Shown: positions 41,580 through 51,657 of the stretch, in pieces
Numbering within the stretch: position 1 is the stretch's first letter
How the letters are laid out: each line of letters starts with the position of its first letter
NCBI RefSeq assembly: GCF_020991005.1
Contig: NZ_JAJLLW010000007.1
Location: 124,001-188,000 of the forward strand
Direction of reading: 5' to 3'
DNA from: Halomonas sp. CUBES01
GTDB lineage: Bacteria > Pseudomonadota > Gammaproteobacteria > Pseudomonadales > Halomonadaceae
DNA length: 64,000 nucleotides
Translations under genes and position numbers: made by a program
The notes under the pieces: generated by a model
The model's database searches: none
Told to the model about the DNA's origin: nothing
The model's input: only the letters and a program-made list of their open reading frames with translations

Positions 41580-42592
41580 GAGGTTTCCTCCTTCAAGCGG
41601 CGGTCTTCAATCATTTCAGCGACCATGTGGCACGCCACGCGGCAGTTGCCGGACTCGACAAAGCCTGGAACCTGCTCGGTGCAGGCGGGGCGGGGCTTTC
41701 CGTCTGCGCGATTGATAAAGTTACAGCGCGGGTGAAACGCGCACCCGCTGGGCAGGTTTGAAAGCGATGGCATGCTGCCGCGGATTTGATTGAGCTTTTC
41801 GCCGGGGGTGGCCATCTGCGGCAGGGCGTTAATCAGCCCTTGGGTGTAGGGGTGTTGCGGGTCGTTGATGATCTCCCGCGTGGGCCCTTGTTCGATCACA
41901 CGGCCGGCGTACATGACCAGCATGCGTTGAGTCACCTGGCTGACCACACCCAGGTCGTGGGTGATCAGAATCAAGCCGACGTTGTGCTGCTCGCAGAGTT
42001 CCAGAAGCAACGCCATGATTTCGGCCTGAATGGTCACGTCCAGCGCGGTGGTCGGCTCGTCGGCGATGATGATATCCGGGTCCAGCAGTAGCGCGATGGC
42101 GATGATCACCCGCTGGCGCATGCCGCCGGAAAGCTCGTGGGGGTACTGATCCAGGCGGGTTTCCGGCGATGGGATCTGTACCTGGCGCAGTTTATCCAGA
42201 CAAATCGCGCGCGCCTCCTTGCCGGAAATACGCCGGTGAGCCTTCAGGCACTCGACCATCTGTTCACCGATGGAGAGCACTGGGTTCAGCGTCATCATCG
42301 GGTCCTGGAAAATCATCGAGATGCGGTTGCCACGTACCTTGCGCAGGCCACGCTCGGACATGGTGTTGAGCGTCTTGCCCTCGAAGTTGATGCTGCCCCC
42401 GGCAATAAAGCCAGGCTTGGCAATCAGGTTGAGCAGTGAAAACGCGGCCACGGATTTACCGGCGCCAGATTCGCCGACAATGCCTAAGCGCTCGCCACGT
42501 TCAAGAGTAAAGTTCACGTCGCGCAGTGCGCGCACTTCGCCCTGGCGCAGGCCGAAGCGCACGTCCAGATTTGTCACTTCCAGTAGTGCCAT
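41576..42592 (-). CDS. dppD: Dipeptide ABC transporter ATPase, DppD-like
   Basis: 338 residues. Walker [16 protein letters not shown], signature [15 protein letters not shown], Walker [14 protein letters not shown] and the Dpp/Opp C-terminal [13 protein letters not shown]. It forms the ATPase pair with the DppF-like protein, coupled by a 4-base overlap. It follows the DppC-like gene by 7 bases. Confidence 0.9.
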   Translation of the reverse strand: MALLEVTNLDVRFGLRQGEVRALRDVNFTLERGERLGIVGESGAGKSVAAFSLLNLIAKPGFIAGGSINFEGKTLNTMSERGLRKVRGNRISMIFQDPMMTLNPVLSIGEQMVECLKAHRRISGKEARAICLDKLRQVQIPSPETRLDQYPHELSGGMRQRVIIAIALLLDPDIIIADEPTTALDVTIQAEIMALLLELCEQHNVGLILITHDLGVVSQVTQRMLVMYAGRVIEQGPTREIINDPQHPYTQGLINALPQMATPGEKLNQIRGSMPSLSNLPSGCAFHPRCNFINRADGKPRPACTEQVPGFVESGNCRVACHMVAEMIEDRRLKEETS

Positions 42593-42599
42593 GGTGTCC

Positions 42600-43541
42600 T
42601 CAGCCTTTGTAGAGTCGCGGGTTCATAACGTCACGGAGCCAGTCGCCCAGCAGGTTGATGGACAAGACCAGTACCACCAGTAACGCCCCGGGAATGAGCG
42701 TGATCCACCACGAACCCGACTGGATATAGTCGAACCCGGATTTGATCAGCGAGCCAAGCGACGGGTGGGTTTCGGGCATACCCAGGCCGAGAAACGACAG
42801 GGCGGCTTCTGAAATGATGGCGTTGGCAATCTGTACCGTCGAAATGACGAAGATCGGCGACAGGGTGTTGGGCAGCACATGGCGGAACATGATGCGCTTG
42901 CTTCTGAGCCCCATGACGCGGGCGGCGTCGACGTATTCCTTGTTCTTCTCGGCGAGCACCGAGGCGCGCACGGTACGCGCATATTGGGGCCACTCGGCAA
43001 GGCCGATAATCAGCACCAGCAGCGGCACGGCGTAGGCGCTGAACGTCTCGCCGCCAAAAATCGCCTTGACCAGCGCGCCGACGATAATCGCGACCATCAG
43101 GGTCGAGAATGACAGCTGGATATCGGCGAGACGCATCAGGAAAGCATCGATACGGCCACCTAGATAGCCGGCGAGCAGGCCAAAACAGACGCCGATCAGC
43201 GCCTGAAGAGCCACGGCGCCAAAACCGATAATCAGCGACACGCGCGCGCCGTACAGAATCGTCGAGAGCATATCCCGGCCCTGGGCGTCGGTGCCCAGCA
43301 GGTACTGGGCGTCGCTACCCTCGACCCAGAACGGCGGCAGTTCCGAGGCGAGAATATCGATTTGTGCCAGGTCATAGGGGTTCATGGGCGAAAGCCACGG
43401 CGCGAGTACGGCGACGGCGACCAGCGCGATGAATACCACCAGACTGACCTGAGCGACCATGTCGCGTTTGAAGCTGTAAAACAGATACGAGTCGCGGAAG
43501 CGTTCCCAGCGGCTGGGAAGCGCGGAAGAAGATGCATTCAT
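42600..43541 (-). CDS. dppC: Dipeptide ABC transporter permease, DppC-like
   Basis: 313 residues, with a short cytoplasmic N-terminus ([17 protein letters not shown]) and six membrane helices; the EAA loop is [24 protein letters not shown]. The first helix ([21 protein letters not shown]) is typical of the DppC/OppC subfamily. Overlaps the DppB-like gene by 4 bases. Confidence 0.92.
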   Translation of the reverse strand: MNASSSALPSRWERFRDSYLFYSFKRDMVAQVSLVVFIALVAVAVLAPWLSPMNPYDLAQIDILASELPPFWVEGSDAQYLLGTDAQGRDMLSTILYGARVSLIIGFGAVALQALIGVCFGLLAGYLGGRIDAFLMRLADIQLSFSTLMVAIIVGALVKAIFGGETFSAYAVPLLVLIIGLAEWPQYARTVRASVLAEKNKEYVDAARVMGLRSKRIMFRHVLPNTLSPIFVISTVQIANAIISEAALSFLGLGMPETHPSLGSLIKSGFDYIQSGSWWITLIPGALLVVLVLSINLLGDWLRDVMNPRLYKG

Positions 43542-44584
43542 GCGGGCTTTCCGGTGAGTTTGATGGTGGGGTTAACCAGGCCATAAATCAGGTCGACGAT
43601 CGTATTGGTGATCACGAATATCAGGCCCACGATCATGAGATAGGTCACGATGAGCGGAATATCAGAACGCTCGATGGCATCCAGGAACATCAGCCCCATG
43701 CCGGGCCACTGGAAGACGGTTTCGGTCAGGATGGTGTAGGCGACCAGCGTACCAATCTGCACGCCGCCGACGGTGATGACCGGCAGCATGGTATTTTTCA
43801 AGGCGTGCAGAAAATAGATGCGACGCATGGAAATGCCCTTGGCCCGCGCAAACTTGACGTAGTCCGACTGCATCACCTCGAGCATTTCGGCACGGATCAG
43901 GCGAATAAACAGCGGCAGCATGATGGAGGCCAGTGAAACGGCGGGGAGCACCAGGTAGGTCAGCCCCTCCAGGCTTGCAAAGTTGGTTTCCCAGGTGCCA
44001 AACACGGGGACCGGATCACCTCGGCCGTAAGCAGGCATGCCGCCGTCCGTGGATATCAAACCATTGAGCCAGCTGCCCCAGGCGGTATCAGCGGGGAAAG
44101 GAGTCCAGCTAACGCCGATGGCAAACAGTTGAATCAGCATGATCGCGGTAAGAAATACCGGGATCGAGATGCCGACAATCGAGACGCCCATGAAAAAGCG
44201 GGAAAGCCAGGCGCGAGGTTTGATGGCGCTATAAACGCCAATCGGCACCGACAGGGTGATGATCAAAAAGGTAGCCGCGGCCACGAGCTCCAGCGTCGCC
44301 GGTAGGTGGCGCGCAATGACCTCGGTGGTAGGCTGGTTGAAGACGTACGAATAGCCGAAATCGAACTGCGCTGCGTTGATTGCAAAGCGCGCGTACTGCA
44401 CCAGGAAAGGGTCGTTGAGCCCAAGCTCTTCACGCAGTTCGGCACGCTGGCTCTCCGGTACCGACTGGCCGACCATCTGCTGAATCGGGTCGCCCAGGTT
44501 ATCTTGTATAGCGAAGGCAATGATGCTGATGACAAACATCACCAGCAGCGCATGGAAAAGGCGCTTAACCAAAAAGGCGATCAT
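43538..44584 (-). CDS. dppB: Dipeptide ABC transporter permease, DppB-like
   Basis: 348 residues with six membrane helices; EAA loop DYVKFARAKGISMRRIYFLHALKN and the N-terminal LVKRLFHALLVMFVISIIAFAI typical of DppB. A periplasmic insertion around residues 165-215 is longer than in E. coli DppB. It lies 98 bases after the binding-protein gene; a hairpin in that gap may lower its expression relative to the binding protein. Confidence 0.92.
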   Translation of the reverse strand: MIAFLVKRLFHALLVMFVISIIAFAIQDNLGDPIQQMVGQSVPESQRAELREELGLNDPFLVQYARFAINAAQFDFGYSYVFNQPTTEVIARHLPATLELVAAATFLIITLSVPIGVYSAIKPRAWLSRFFMGVSIVGISIPVFLTAIMLIQLFAIGVSWTPFPADTAWGSWLNGLISTDGGMPAYGRGDPVPVFGTWETNFASLEGLTYLVLPAVSLASIMLPLFIRLIRAEMLEVMQSDYVKFARAKGISMRRIYFLHALKNTMLPVITVGGVQIGTLVAYTILTETVFQWPGMGLMFLDAIERSDIPLIVTYLMIVGLIFVITNTIVDLIYGLVNPTIKLTGKPA

Positions 44585-44614
44585 GAGAACGTTTCCGTCA
44601 GTAAAACAGGTAGG

Positions 44615-44647
44615 GCTCGCCCCGAAGCGGATAACCTCGGGGCGAGC
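44615..44647 (-). promoter_or_regulatory. Stable hairpin between binding-protein and permease genes
   Basis: GCTCGCCCCGA (44615-44625) and TCGGGGCGAGC (44637-44647) form a perfect 11-bp stem in the 98-base gap. There is no T run on the minus strand, so it probably protects the 3' end of the binding-protein mRNA or causes partial termination, a common way to make more binding protein than permease. Confidence 0.7.
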
Positions 44648-44682
44648 TTGTCGGATGACGCTGGGTTAATGCACTGGAGGCC

Positions 44683-46260
44683 TTATTCGGCGTCCATGAC
44701 CAGATCACCCAGGTAGGGGAAGTTCATCACGTTGACCACCGGCTCGATGTTGACGTGATTGGCCGACGCCCAGGCCAGGTCCTGCCAGTGCAGCGGGAGA
44801 ATCGCGGCTTCGTCGTAAAGAGTTTGCTCGACTTCCTGAAGCATGGCCGCACGCTTGGCGCGATCCACTTCCACGTTGGCCTCGGCCACCAGTGCATCAA
44901 GCTCTGGATTGCAGTAGTTACCTGCATTGTACTGTCCGGCGCCGGTGTCCGGATCCGGGCAGGCCGTCAAGTATTCGTGGAAATTGGCGCTGTCTTCGGT
45001 GTCTGCGTGCCAGCCAATCAGCATCATGTCGGCGGCGCGGTCATCGTACTCGCCCCAGTATTGTGCTTTGGGAAGCGTGCTCAGATCCACGTTGACGTTG
45101 ATGCGAGCCAGCATCGCTGCCACGGCCTGGGCAATCTTGGCATCGTTCACGTAGCGGTTGTTGGGCGCCATCATGGTGATGTCAAAGCCGTCGGCGTAGC
45201 CCGCTTCTTCCATCAGGGCCTTAGCGCGTTCTAGATCGTAGCGTTTCTCAAGATCTTCGACGTGGCCGGCGTAACCTTCCGGTGAGAACTGCGCAGCGGG
45301 CGTGGCAAAGCCTTTCATCAATCGGTCGGCAATCGCTTCCTGGTTAACCGCATAGGCAAATGCCTGACGCACACGCGGATCCTGGAATGCTTCGACGCGA
45401 TCCTGGTTCATGTGGAAGAAGATGATTCGCGTGCCCGACATCGTTACGAGCTGGGCGTCTTCGCTTTCGCGAACGCGTTCCAGGTCATTGGGCGGTACCG
45501 GGGCGATGAAATCAACGTCGCCGGAAAGCAGTGCCGCCACGCGGGTAGCGTTTTCACTGATGGGCGTGAGGATGATGTTATCGACATTGCCCGGTGATTC
45601 GGTGTCCCAATAGTTAGGGTTGCGCTCGAACTCGGTACGAACACCCTGCTGACGATCGGCGACGGTATAAGGGCCGGTGCCTGAAACGTTACGTGAGGCA
45701 AAGGAGTTGCCGTTTTTGACGATTTCGTCTTTCGGGTCACCGTCCTCGGCTTCTCCTGAATAGAAGGCGCTATCCATGGGGAAGACGTAAGTCGCCAGGT
45801 TCAACAGCAGCGGGTAGGGTGTCTTGGTGGTGATTTCTACCGTGTAGTCGTCAACGGCAGTGACGCTTTCGATGGGGTCAAAAATCGCTTTGAAGTCAGG
45901 ACTGCGCTGGAGACGCTCGATAGTCCAGACGACATCGTCGGCAGTGAAGGCGTTTCCGCTGTGAAATTCAACCCCTTCGCGAAGCGACATACGCATGGTG
46001 GTGTCGTCGATGCGTTCCCAGTCAGAGGCCAGGCGCGGCTCGAATTCAAGCGCATCATTCCAGCGCACGAGCGGGTCGTGGGTCATGTGCGACAGCTGCA
46101 GGATCCCGCCCGACAGCTGTTCGTGAATATCCAGCGATACCGGGTCGGCATCGTAGGCCATACGCAGCGTGTTTTCGGCCTGTGCGGCAGTGGACAGTAG
46201 GGCTGTGCTGGCAAGCGTTGCGCCAATCACGGAAGCTAGTAGCGTTTTTTTAAACGTCAT
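44683..46260 (-). CDS. dppA: Dipeptide ABC transporter substrate-binding protein, DppA-like
   Basis: 525 residues from ATG 46260 (AGGAA six bases upstream; the ATG one codon earlier is also possible). Signal peptide at 1-28 (KKTLLASVIGATLASTALLSTAAQA). SBP family 5 features: TLRMAYDADPVSLDIHEQ, FRLREGVEFHSG-like LREGVEFHSGNAFTADDVVWT, and GTGPYTVADRQQGVRTEFERNPNYW. It captures peptides in the periplasm; the exact ligand cannot be told, and glutathione or nickel-binding relatives share the fold. Confidence 0.92.
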   Translation of the reverse strand: MTFKKTLLASVIGATLASTALLSTAAQAENTLRMAYDADPVSLDIHEQLSGGILQLSHMTHDPLVRWNDALEFEPRLASDWERIDDTTMRMSLREGVEFHSGNAFTADDVVWTIERLQRSPDFKAIFDPIESVTAVDDYTVEITTKTPYPLLLNLATYVFPMDSAFYSGEAEDGDPKDEIVKNGNSFASRNVSGTGPYTVADRQQGVRTEFERNPNYWDTESPGNVDNIILTPISENATRVAALLSGDVDFIAPVPPNDLERVRESEDAQLVTMSGTRIIFFHMNQDRVEAFQDPRVRQAFAYAVNQEAIADRLMKGFATPAAQFSPEGYAGHVEDLEKRYDLERAKALMEEAGYADGFDITMMAPNNRYVNDAKIAQAVAAMLARINVNVDLSTLPKAQYWGEYDDRAADMMLIGWHADTEDSANFHEYLTACPDPDTGAGQYNAGNYCNPELDALVAEANVEVDRAKRAAMLQEVEQTLYDEAAILPLHWQDLAWASANHVNIEPVVNVMNFPYLGDLVMDAE

Positions 46261-46439
46261 CATTATTCCTAATCGTTGTTCCCAATAAGGATTATTGTTT
46301 GTTCGCTTTGCTGCTCTGCCACGCACCCTTGATGCTTCAGGCGGCGCATAACGGCAACAAAACAGACACGGTCAGCTCGAAAGCTATGCGTCTAACATAG
46401 TGAGAGGCGATAGCCTTCCACAATCGAAATAATGACTGG

Positions 46440-46462
46440 CCTCATTCATCTGCCGAATGAGG
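46440..46462. repeat. Inverted repeat downstream of the glutaredoxin-like gene
   Basis: CCTCATTC (46440-46447) and GAATGAGG (46455-46462) form an 8-bp stem with a 7-base loop in the 281-base space between the dppA start and the glutaredoxin-like stop. No T run follows in either direction, so a terminator is only possible. No gene is seen in 46261-46541. Confidence 0.45.
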
Positions 46463-46541
46463 CGGGTTGTGCGGGAGGCGCAGGGGTGGAGAATACGACT
46501 AAAGAAGGGGTGGGCAGGTGCGACAGGGAAAGCGTCGAGAA

Positions 46542-46928
46542 TCAACCGAACCGCTGGTGAAGCCAAGCATTGATGGTATCGGATTCATACATCCATTCTT
46601 CGCGGCCATCCGCGTGGCGGATCTTCAGGCAGGGCACCTTGACGCGGCCGCCGCCTTCCTGCAGCGCTTTTTTATGCTCGGGGTCAAGCTGGGCGTCGCG
46701 TTTTTCGATGGAAAGCCCCAGCCGGGCCATTTCCTTGCGCACCTTGATGCAGAACGGGCATGTGCGGAATTGATACAGTGCCAGGTCTTTGCAGGCTTCA
46801 TCGACCTGGGCCTGCTCTTCTGGGGTGCGCGTGACCGACTGGGGCGTCGAGAGCTTTTCCGACACCATCATGATAGGAGCCAGTATGACGCGGAGGCCGC
46901 GGAAAAAGTAGCGAATCAAGGTGCGCAT
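46542..46928 (-). CDS. Glutaredoxin-like protein with N-terminal hydrophobic segment
   Basis: 128 residues from ATG 46928. Residues 50-128 are a glutaredoxin fold with the active site FRTCPFCIKVRKEM (CPFC), the cis-proline in RVKVPCLKI and the glutathione-side WMYESDTINAWL. Residues 1-22 (LIRYFFRGLRVILAPIMMVS) are hydrophobic and may anchor it to the membrane. It probably reduces mixed disulfides; the substrate is unknown. Confidence 0.86.
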   Translation of the reverse strand: MRTLIRYFFRGLRVILAPIMMVSEKLSTPQSVTRTPEEQAQVDEACKDLALYQFRTCPFCIKVRKEMARLGLSIEKRDAQLDPEHKKALQEGGGRVKVPCLKIRHADGREEWMYESDTINAWLHQRFG

Positions 46929-47205
46929 CAAGGTAACCCTCGTCGTGTGGATGCTTACCCGCAGGGTAAGACGGTGGAAAAAGTCAGCGTCAGGGCTGAG
47001 CGGGCATCGTGCAATATCTCACAGACGTTGTCACTTGAGGATCGTTCCCCGGGTGCGTTACCGCGTCGCATCACGCGGTCCAGCAAGCCGGTTCGTGAAT
47101 ACGTTTTGCGCGTGGGTGGATTAGCCACGTATCAAGACAGGTGAGCGAAAAGACGGAGCGTGCTAGGCTTGCGGGCTGTTTTGAGGCATGTTGAGAGGCG
47201 TAGCG

Positions 47206-48591
47206 ATGCACCTGCATATTATCGGAATTTGCGGCACTTTCATGGGCAGCCTGGCGCTGCTGGCCCGCGAGTTGGGGCATCAGGTGAGCGGTTCTGATGC
47301 CAATGTCTACCCGCCGATGAGCACCCAGCTTGAAGAAGCGGGCATCCGTTTGATGGAGGGGTATCGCGGCAGCCATCTTCAGCCGGCTCCCGATCTGGTG
47401 GTGGTGGGTAATGCGCTATCCCGCGGCAACGCTGAGGTGGAGGCGCTCCTGAATAGCGGCATCGCCTACACCTCCGGCGCACAGTGGCTGGCCGAGGACG
47501 TGCTGCCGGGGCGGCGGGTGCTCGCCGTGGCCGGCACCCATGGCAAAACCACCACCGCGAGCTTGCTCGCCTGGTTGCTGGAAAGCGCAGGCATGTCGCC
47601 GGGGTTCCTGATAGGCGGCGTGCCGCGCAACTTCAACGTCTCGGCCCGACTGGGAGCGGCTGACGCACCTTTCGTGGTGGAAGCCGACGAGTACGATACG
47701 GCGTTTTTTGATAAGCGCTCCAAGTTCGTTCACTATCGCCCGCATATCGCCGTCCTCAACAACCTGGAATACGACCACGCGGATATTTTTCCCGACCTGG
47801 CGTCCATTGAGCGTCAATTCCATCATCTAGTGCGTACCGTGCCGAGCCAGGGGCGTTTGCTGGTGGCTGATGGCCAGCCCGCACTGGAACGCGTGCTGGC
47901 CCAAGGAGTGTGGACCCCGGTGGATTACCTGGGCGACCACCCGGACAGCGCCTGGCAGCTGCGCCTCGAGCGTCCGGATGCCAGCCGTTTTCAGGTGATT
48001 TATCGCGACCCGGAAAGCAAGCGTGAGGAGGACGGCGTGGTCGAGTGGGCGTTGACCGGCGAGTACAATGCCCGCAACGCGCTGGCCGCCCTGGCCGCGG
48101 CCTGGCACTGCGGCGTTGATATGGCGCGGGGCTGTGCGGCCCTGGCGCGCTTCGAAACGCCGCGCCGCCGTCAGGAAGTCCTTGGCGAGGTCAACGGGAT
48201 CCAGGTAATCGATGATTTTGCCCATCATCCCACGGCCATTGCCGCGACCCTTCAGGGCCTGCGGGCCGCGACCCCCAGGGGGCGGCTGCTGGCGGTCATC
48301 GAGCCGCGTTCCAATACCATGCGGCTGGGCACCATGCACGAACGCCTGACGGAAAGCGTGGCCGAGGCCGATGCGGTGTTCTGGTTTCAGCCTCCCGCTG
48401 TGGGCTGGTCAATGGAAACGCTGGTCGATGCCCAGGCACACGCAACCCTGTTCGACGACATTGACCGTCTGGTCGAGGCTGTGGTCACGCAAGCGTCACC
48501 GCAAGACCGTATCGTGGTGATGTCCAACGGCAGCTTTGAAGGCGTGCACGAGCGCCTGCTAAGCGCCTTGGCCGCCAAGGAGGAGGTGTGA
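47206..48591 (+). CDS. mpl: Murein tripeptide ligase Mpl
   Basis: 461 residues from ATG 47206 (GAGG seven bases upstream). Mur-ligase features: N-terminal HIIGICGTFMGSLALLARELGH, P-loop AGTHGKTTTASLLAWLL, VVEADEYDTAFFDKRSKF, and VIDDFAHHPTAIAATLQGL. The GTFMGS variant of the N-terminal loop distinguishes Mpl from MurC. It attaches recycled L-Ala-D-Glu-meso-DAP to UDP-MurNAc. The stop overlaps ubiX by one base. Confidence 0.95.
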   Translation: MHLHIIGICGTFMGSLALLARELGHQVSGSDANVYPPMSTQLEEAGIRLMEGYRGSHLQPAPDLVVVGNALSRGNAEVEALLNSGIAYTSGAQWLAEDVLPGRRVLAVAGTHGKTTTASLLAWLLESAGMSPGFLIGGVPRNFNVSARLGAADAPFVVEADEYDTAFFDKRSKFVHYRPHIAVLNNLEYDHADIFPDLASIERQFHHLVRTVPSQGRLLVADGQPALERVLAQGVWTPVDYLGDHPDSAWQLRLERPDASRFQVIYRDPESKREEDGVVEWALTGEYNARNALAALAAAWHCGVDMARGCAALARFETPRRRQEVLGEVNGIQVIDDFAHHPTAIAATLQGLRAATPRGRLLAVIEPRSNTMRLGTMHERLTESVAEADAVFWFQPPAVGWSMETLVDAQAHATLFDDIDRLVEAVVTQASPQDRIVVMSNGSFEGVHERLLSALAAKEEV

Positions 48592-49250
48592 TGACGAACG
48601 CAAAAGGCACGGCCTTCAAGCCGCCGGTGACCGTGGCGCTGACCGGGGCCTCGGGGGCTCAATACGGCCTTAGGCTGATCGAGGTGCTGGTGGCAGCCGA
48701 ACACGAGGTGTGGGTGATGATCTCCAAGGCGGCGCACATGGTGATCGCCACTGAAACTGAGGTTCGGCTGCCGGCTCAGCCCGAGCGACTCGCGGAGGCG
48801 TTGGGCGAGCGAACCGGCGCGGCGCCTGGGCAGATACGCTGCTTCGGGCGCGAGGACTGGATGGCGCCGGTCGCCTCGGGGTCAGGGGCGGCGTCCGCCA
48901 TGGTGATCTGCCCGTGCTCCACGGGGTCGCTCTCTGCGGTGGCGACGGGGGCCAGCAACAACCTGATCGAGCGCGCCGCCGATGTGGCCATCAAGGAGCG
49001 CCGCACCCTGGTCATGGTGCCCCGCGAAAGCCCGTTTTCGCCGATCCACCTGGAGCACATGCTGACCCTCAGCCGGCTGGGCGTGGTCATTCTGCCTGCC
49101 GCCCCGGGGTTCTATCACCGCCCGCAACGCATTGATGACCTGATTGATTTTATTGTCGCGCGGATTCTCAATCAGTTGGGGATCGACCACCAACTGATGC
49201 CCCGCTGGGGAGAAGATCAGGCGCCTGCTACAACCACCAAGGATGGATAG
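48591..49250 (+). CDS. ubiX: Flavin prenyltransferase UbiX
   Basis: 219 residues from ATG 48591 (GGAGG upstream). Family signatures: VALTGASGAQYGLRLIEVL, VASGSGAASAMVICPCSTGSLSAVATGASNNLIERAADVAIKERR (flavin/prenyl site, in two parts), and MLTLSRLGVVILPAAPGFYH. It makes prenylated FMN for the UbiD decarboxylase in ubiquinone synthesis. The pairing with mpl is a common gammaproteobacterial order. Confidence 0.95.
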   Translation: MTNAKGTAFKPPVTVALTGASGAQYGLRLIEVLVAAEHEVWVMISKAAHMVIATETEVRLPAQPERLAEALGERTGAAPGQIRCFGREDWMAPVASGSGAASAMVICPCSTGSLSAVATGASNNLIERAADVAIKERRTLVMVPRESPFSPIHLEHMLTLSRLGVVILPAAPGFYHRPQRIDDLIDFIVARILNQLGIDHQLMPRWGEDQAPATTTKDG

Positions 49251-49253
49251 CCA

Positions 49254-49877
49254 ATGATGTCATGGGCCACGCTCTCGGTTTTTGTACCGACGTTTTTGCT
49301 GGTCTCGTTAACGCCAGGGATGTGCATGACGCTGGCGATGGTGCTGGGCATGACCCAGGGGGTCAAGCGCACGCTATGGATGATGATCGGTGAATTGATT
49401 GGGGTCGGTCTGGTGGCCGCGGCCGCCGGCGCCGGGGTGGCCGCTCTGATGCTGCGCCAGCCGGGGCTGTTTATCGCCTTCAAGTGGGTGGGCGGGGCTT
49501 ACCTGGCCTACCTGGGCATCATGATGTGGCGCTCTCGCGGGCGCATGGCCATTCCAAGCGAGCTCGATACCGGGCCACCGGCAGGACGCTGGCAGCTGGC
49601 TATCCAGGGGTTCGTCACGGCGGTCGCCAATCCCAAGGGGTGGGCGTTTTTCATGGTCTTGCTGCCGCCTTTTCTGGATAGCGGTCGTCCACTCGGCCAA
49701 CAGCTTGCCGTGCTGATCGGGGTTATTTTGACCATCGAGTTTGCCAGCATGCTGGTTTACGCCACCGGCGGTAAAACGCTGCGCCGCGTGCTGGGTAAAA
49801 GCGGCAACGTGCGGCTGTTGAACCGTATCGCGGGGACCTTGATGATCGGCGTTGGCATCTGGCTGGCGCTTGGTTAG
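49254..49877 (+). CDS. LysE-family exporter
   Basis: 207 residues, six membrane helices. Signature SLTPGMCMTLAMVLGMTQGVKR in the first helix pair, and VTAVANPKGWAFFMVLLPPFL in the middle. It follows ubiX by 3 bases, probably co-transcribed. Either of two adjacent ATG codons (49254, 49257) may start it. It overlaps the convergent membrane gene by 4 bases. Substrate unknown. Confidence 0.9.
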   Translation: MMSWATLSVFVPTFLLVSLTPGMCMTLAMVLGMTQGVKRTLWMMIGELIGVGLVAAAAGAGVAALMLRQPGLFIAFKWVGGAYLAYLGIMMWRSRGRMAIPSELDTGPPAGRWQLAIQGFVTAVANPKGWAFFMVLLPPFLDSGRPLGQQLAVLIGVILTIEFASMLVYATGGKTLRRVLGKSGNVRLLNRIAGTLMIGVGIWLALG

Positions 49878-50806
49878 CGCCCCGCCTGGGCATTGCCCCG
49901 GTTTTCCAGGCGCTGCAGGTAGTGCTCGAAACTTTCCTTGGGGCAAGGCAGGCAGGCCGCAATGCGGGCTTCGAGCTGGCCGGTTTCAACCAGCACGCGC
50001 CGAGATAAAGCGCGCTGAAGGCGATCACGAACCAGCAGTGCGCCGCTTTCGCTGGTGTCGGGCAGCACCAGCCAGAAAGTCGCGCTGTCGGCGCGTCCTA
50101 GCAGGTCGTGATCGCGGCAGCAGCTGTAGACCTCGGTACACAGGGCGTTCAGCAGGGCCTGGGCAGCACGCGAACCGAACTGTTCTTCGGCCATGTCACG
50201 CTGGGGGAGGTGAATCACCAGGACGGCCAGGCGCTGGTTGAGCATGTCGGCACGCTGATGTTCACTGTGTAGGCGCTCCTTCAGTGTATCGAGATGGTAG
50301 GCATCGCACTCGCTGTCATTGGGGTCGGTGGCGCGCAAAAGCGCCCGGCGTCGGGCATGCTCCCAGCGCGGCAGCGCCAGCAGCAGTATCAGGGCGACAT
50401 AGCCCATGATCAGCGTCGGCGGGGCCTGGTCAAGCGAGGGCAGCAGCCACCAAAGTGGAATCAGTACAAGGTGCAGGGCCACGGCGGCGGCCAGCGGCAG
50501 CAGCAGAAAAGCAGCGGTCATCGGCAGGCCCACCCATAGCAGCGGCGTCTCGGGCTGATAGTAGAGCGCGGCAATCACGCTGCCGTAAGCACACGCCAGC
50601 AGTACCACCCGGGGCAGGTGAGACCGGATATCCTGGCCCAGATGGAGCAGGTAGGCCGTCAACAGCAACAGGCTCATGAAACACGGCACCACCAGATCGC
50701 GATACTCGCCCATGGCGTACAGCCAGATGGCATAGCTGCTCATCAAGGCGATGCTTGCCAGGTAGGCAAGTGTCATCAGCTGCCTGGGGAAGTGGTGCGG
50801 CGTCAT
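49874..50806 (-). CDS. Membrane protein with degenerate GGDEF-like domain
   Basis: 310 residues from ATG 50806. Residues 10-150 contain about five hydrophobic helices. The C-terminal 140 residues resemble a diguanylate-cyclase fold: LAVLVIHLPQRDMAEEQFGSRAAQALLNALC, then the turn DLLGRADSATFWLVLPDTSESGALLVRDRLQRAL, which aligns with xRxGGDEFxxLLP but has RADSATF in place of GGDEF. Catalytic function is therefore lost; it may bind a nucleotide or a partner. It overlaps the preceding sister gene by 4 bases. Confidence 0.75.
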   Translation of the reverse strand: MTPHHFPRQLMTLAYLASIALMSSYAIWLYAMGEYRDLVVPCFMSLLLLTAYLLHLGQDIRSHLPRVVLLACAYGSVIAALYYQPETPLLWVGLPMTAAFLLLPLAAAVALHLVLIPLWWLLPSLDQAPPTLIMGYVALILLLALPRWEHARRRALLRATDPNDSECDAYHLDTLKERLHSEHQRADMLNQRLAVLVIHLPQRDMAEEQFGSRAAQALLNALCTEVYSCCRDHDLLGRADSATFWLVLPDTSESGALLVRDRLQRALSRRVLVETGQLEARIAACLPCPKESFEHYLQRLENRGNAQAGR

Positions 50807-51657
50807 GGCTGCTCCCGAACCACGCTTGTTTGCCACCGACAGAGTGATGCGAGCGTCGAGGCATTCAGCGGTACGTCCATCAATTCGACAGGATCGATGC
50901 TGATGTTGTCAGGCAGGGCGTTGAGCACCGACCGATAGCGCTCCTGAGCCTCGGGCGCGGAGCGCGACAGCATCAAGGTAGCCAGCGTGGTGCCGTCAAG
51001 TCGGTAGACGTTCTCGAAGTCGTGGGTCAGCTCGCAGAGTTTCTTGGCGGTGGGCCACAGCTGGTGGCGTTTCATGCGCAGGATCAGCAGCTCGCCGTAA
51101 ATGCCTTCGCGGGCGCAGCGCGTCTGTTCGCGCTGAATATCGCGAACCAGCTGTTCGCCGGCCCACAGGTTCAAGCCGGGGATCAGCCGCAGTCGCTGGC
51201 GAATGGCGCCGTTCATGTCGATGAGCTGCTGGGCGCGTGCCAATGCCAGCACGCATAGAATGGTCAGCGAGATGATCATCAGCAGCCAGGCCGGCGTCGA
51301 AAGCTGCGGCGCGATCAGTATCGCGCTGAGCAGACCGGCACTGATGTTGAAGGCAGCTACCCAGCTCATTTGCGGCAGCATGAACAGCGCAGCCCACGCC
51401 CAGATCAACAGGCCATGGCGTTCCGGGGCGACGGCGATCAGCCCCAGCAGCAGAGCGCCTGGAAGTAACTGCCACGGTCGACCGCGCGAATAGCGATGGC
51501 TGAAGTCGAGCAGCAGGGCAGTGATGAACAGCCAGCCTACCGAAAGCCACAGTACCAGTGCCGCAGGCGGGGATGCCGCCGGTGTCCATAAGGCAAGTGC
51601 CACGGCGGCTGCCAGCAAGTTGATCCTCAGCAGTCGTATTTTGTATTTATTTGGCAT
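50803..51657 (-). CDS. Membrane protein with degenerate GGDEF-like domain (sister gene)
   Basis: 284 residues. Four to five hydrophobic helices in residues 10-145. The C-terminal part (RDIQREQTRCAREGIYGELLILRMKRHQ, then FENVYRLDGTTLATLMLSRSAPEAQERYRSVLNAL) follows the same GGDEF-like course, with RLDGTTLATLML where R-x-G-G-D-E-F should be, even further from the active motif. The two sister proteins are translationally coupled and may form a heteromer. Identification rests on fold-level resemblance. Confidence 0.68.
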   Translation of the reverse strand: MPNKYKIRLLRINLLAAAVALALWTPAASPPAALVLWLSVGWLFITALLLDFSHRYSRGRPWQLLPGALLLGLIAVAPERHGLLIWAWAALFMLPQMSWVAAFNISAGLLSAILIAPQLSTPAWLLMIISLTILCVLALARAQQLIDMNGAIRQRLRLIPGLNLWAGEQLVRDIQREQTRCAREGIYGELLILRMKRHQLWPTAKKLCELTHDFENVYRLDGTTLATLMLSRSAPEAQERYRSVLNALPDNISIDPVELMDVPLNASTLASLCRWQTSVVREQP

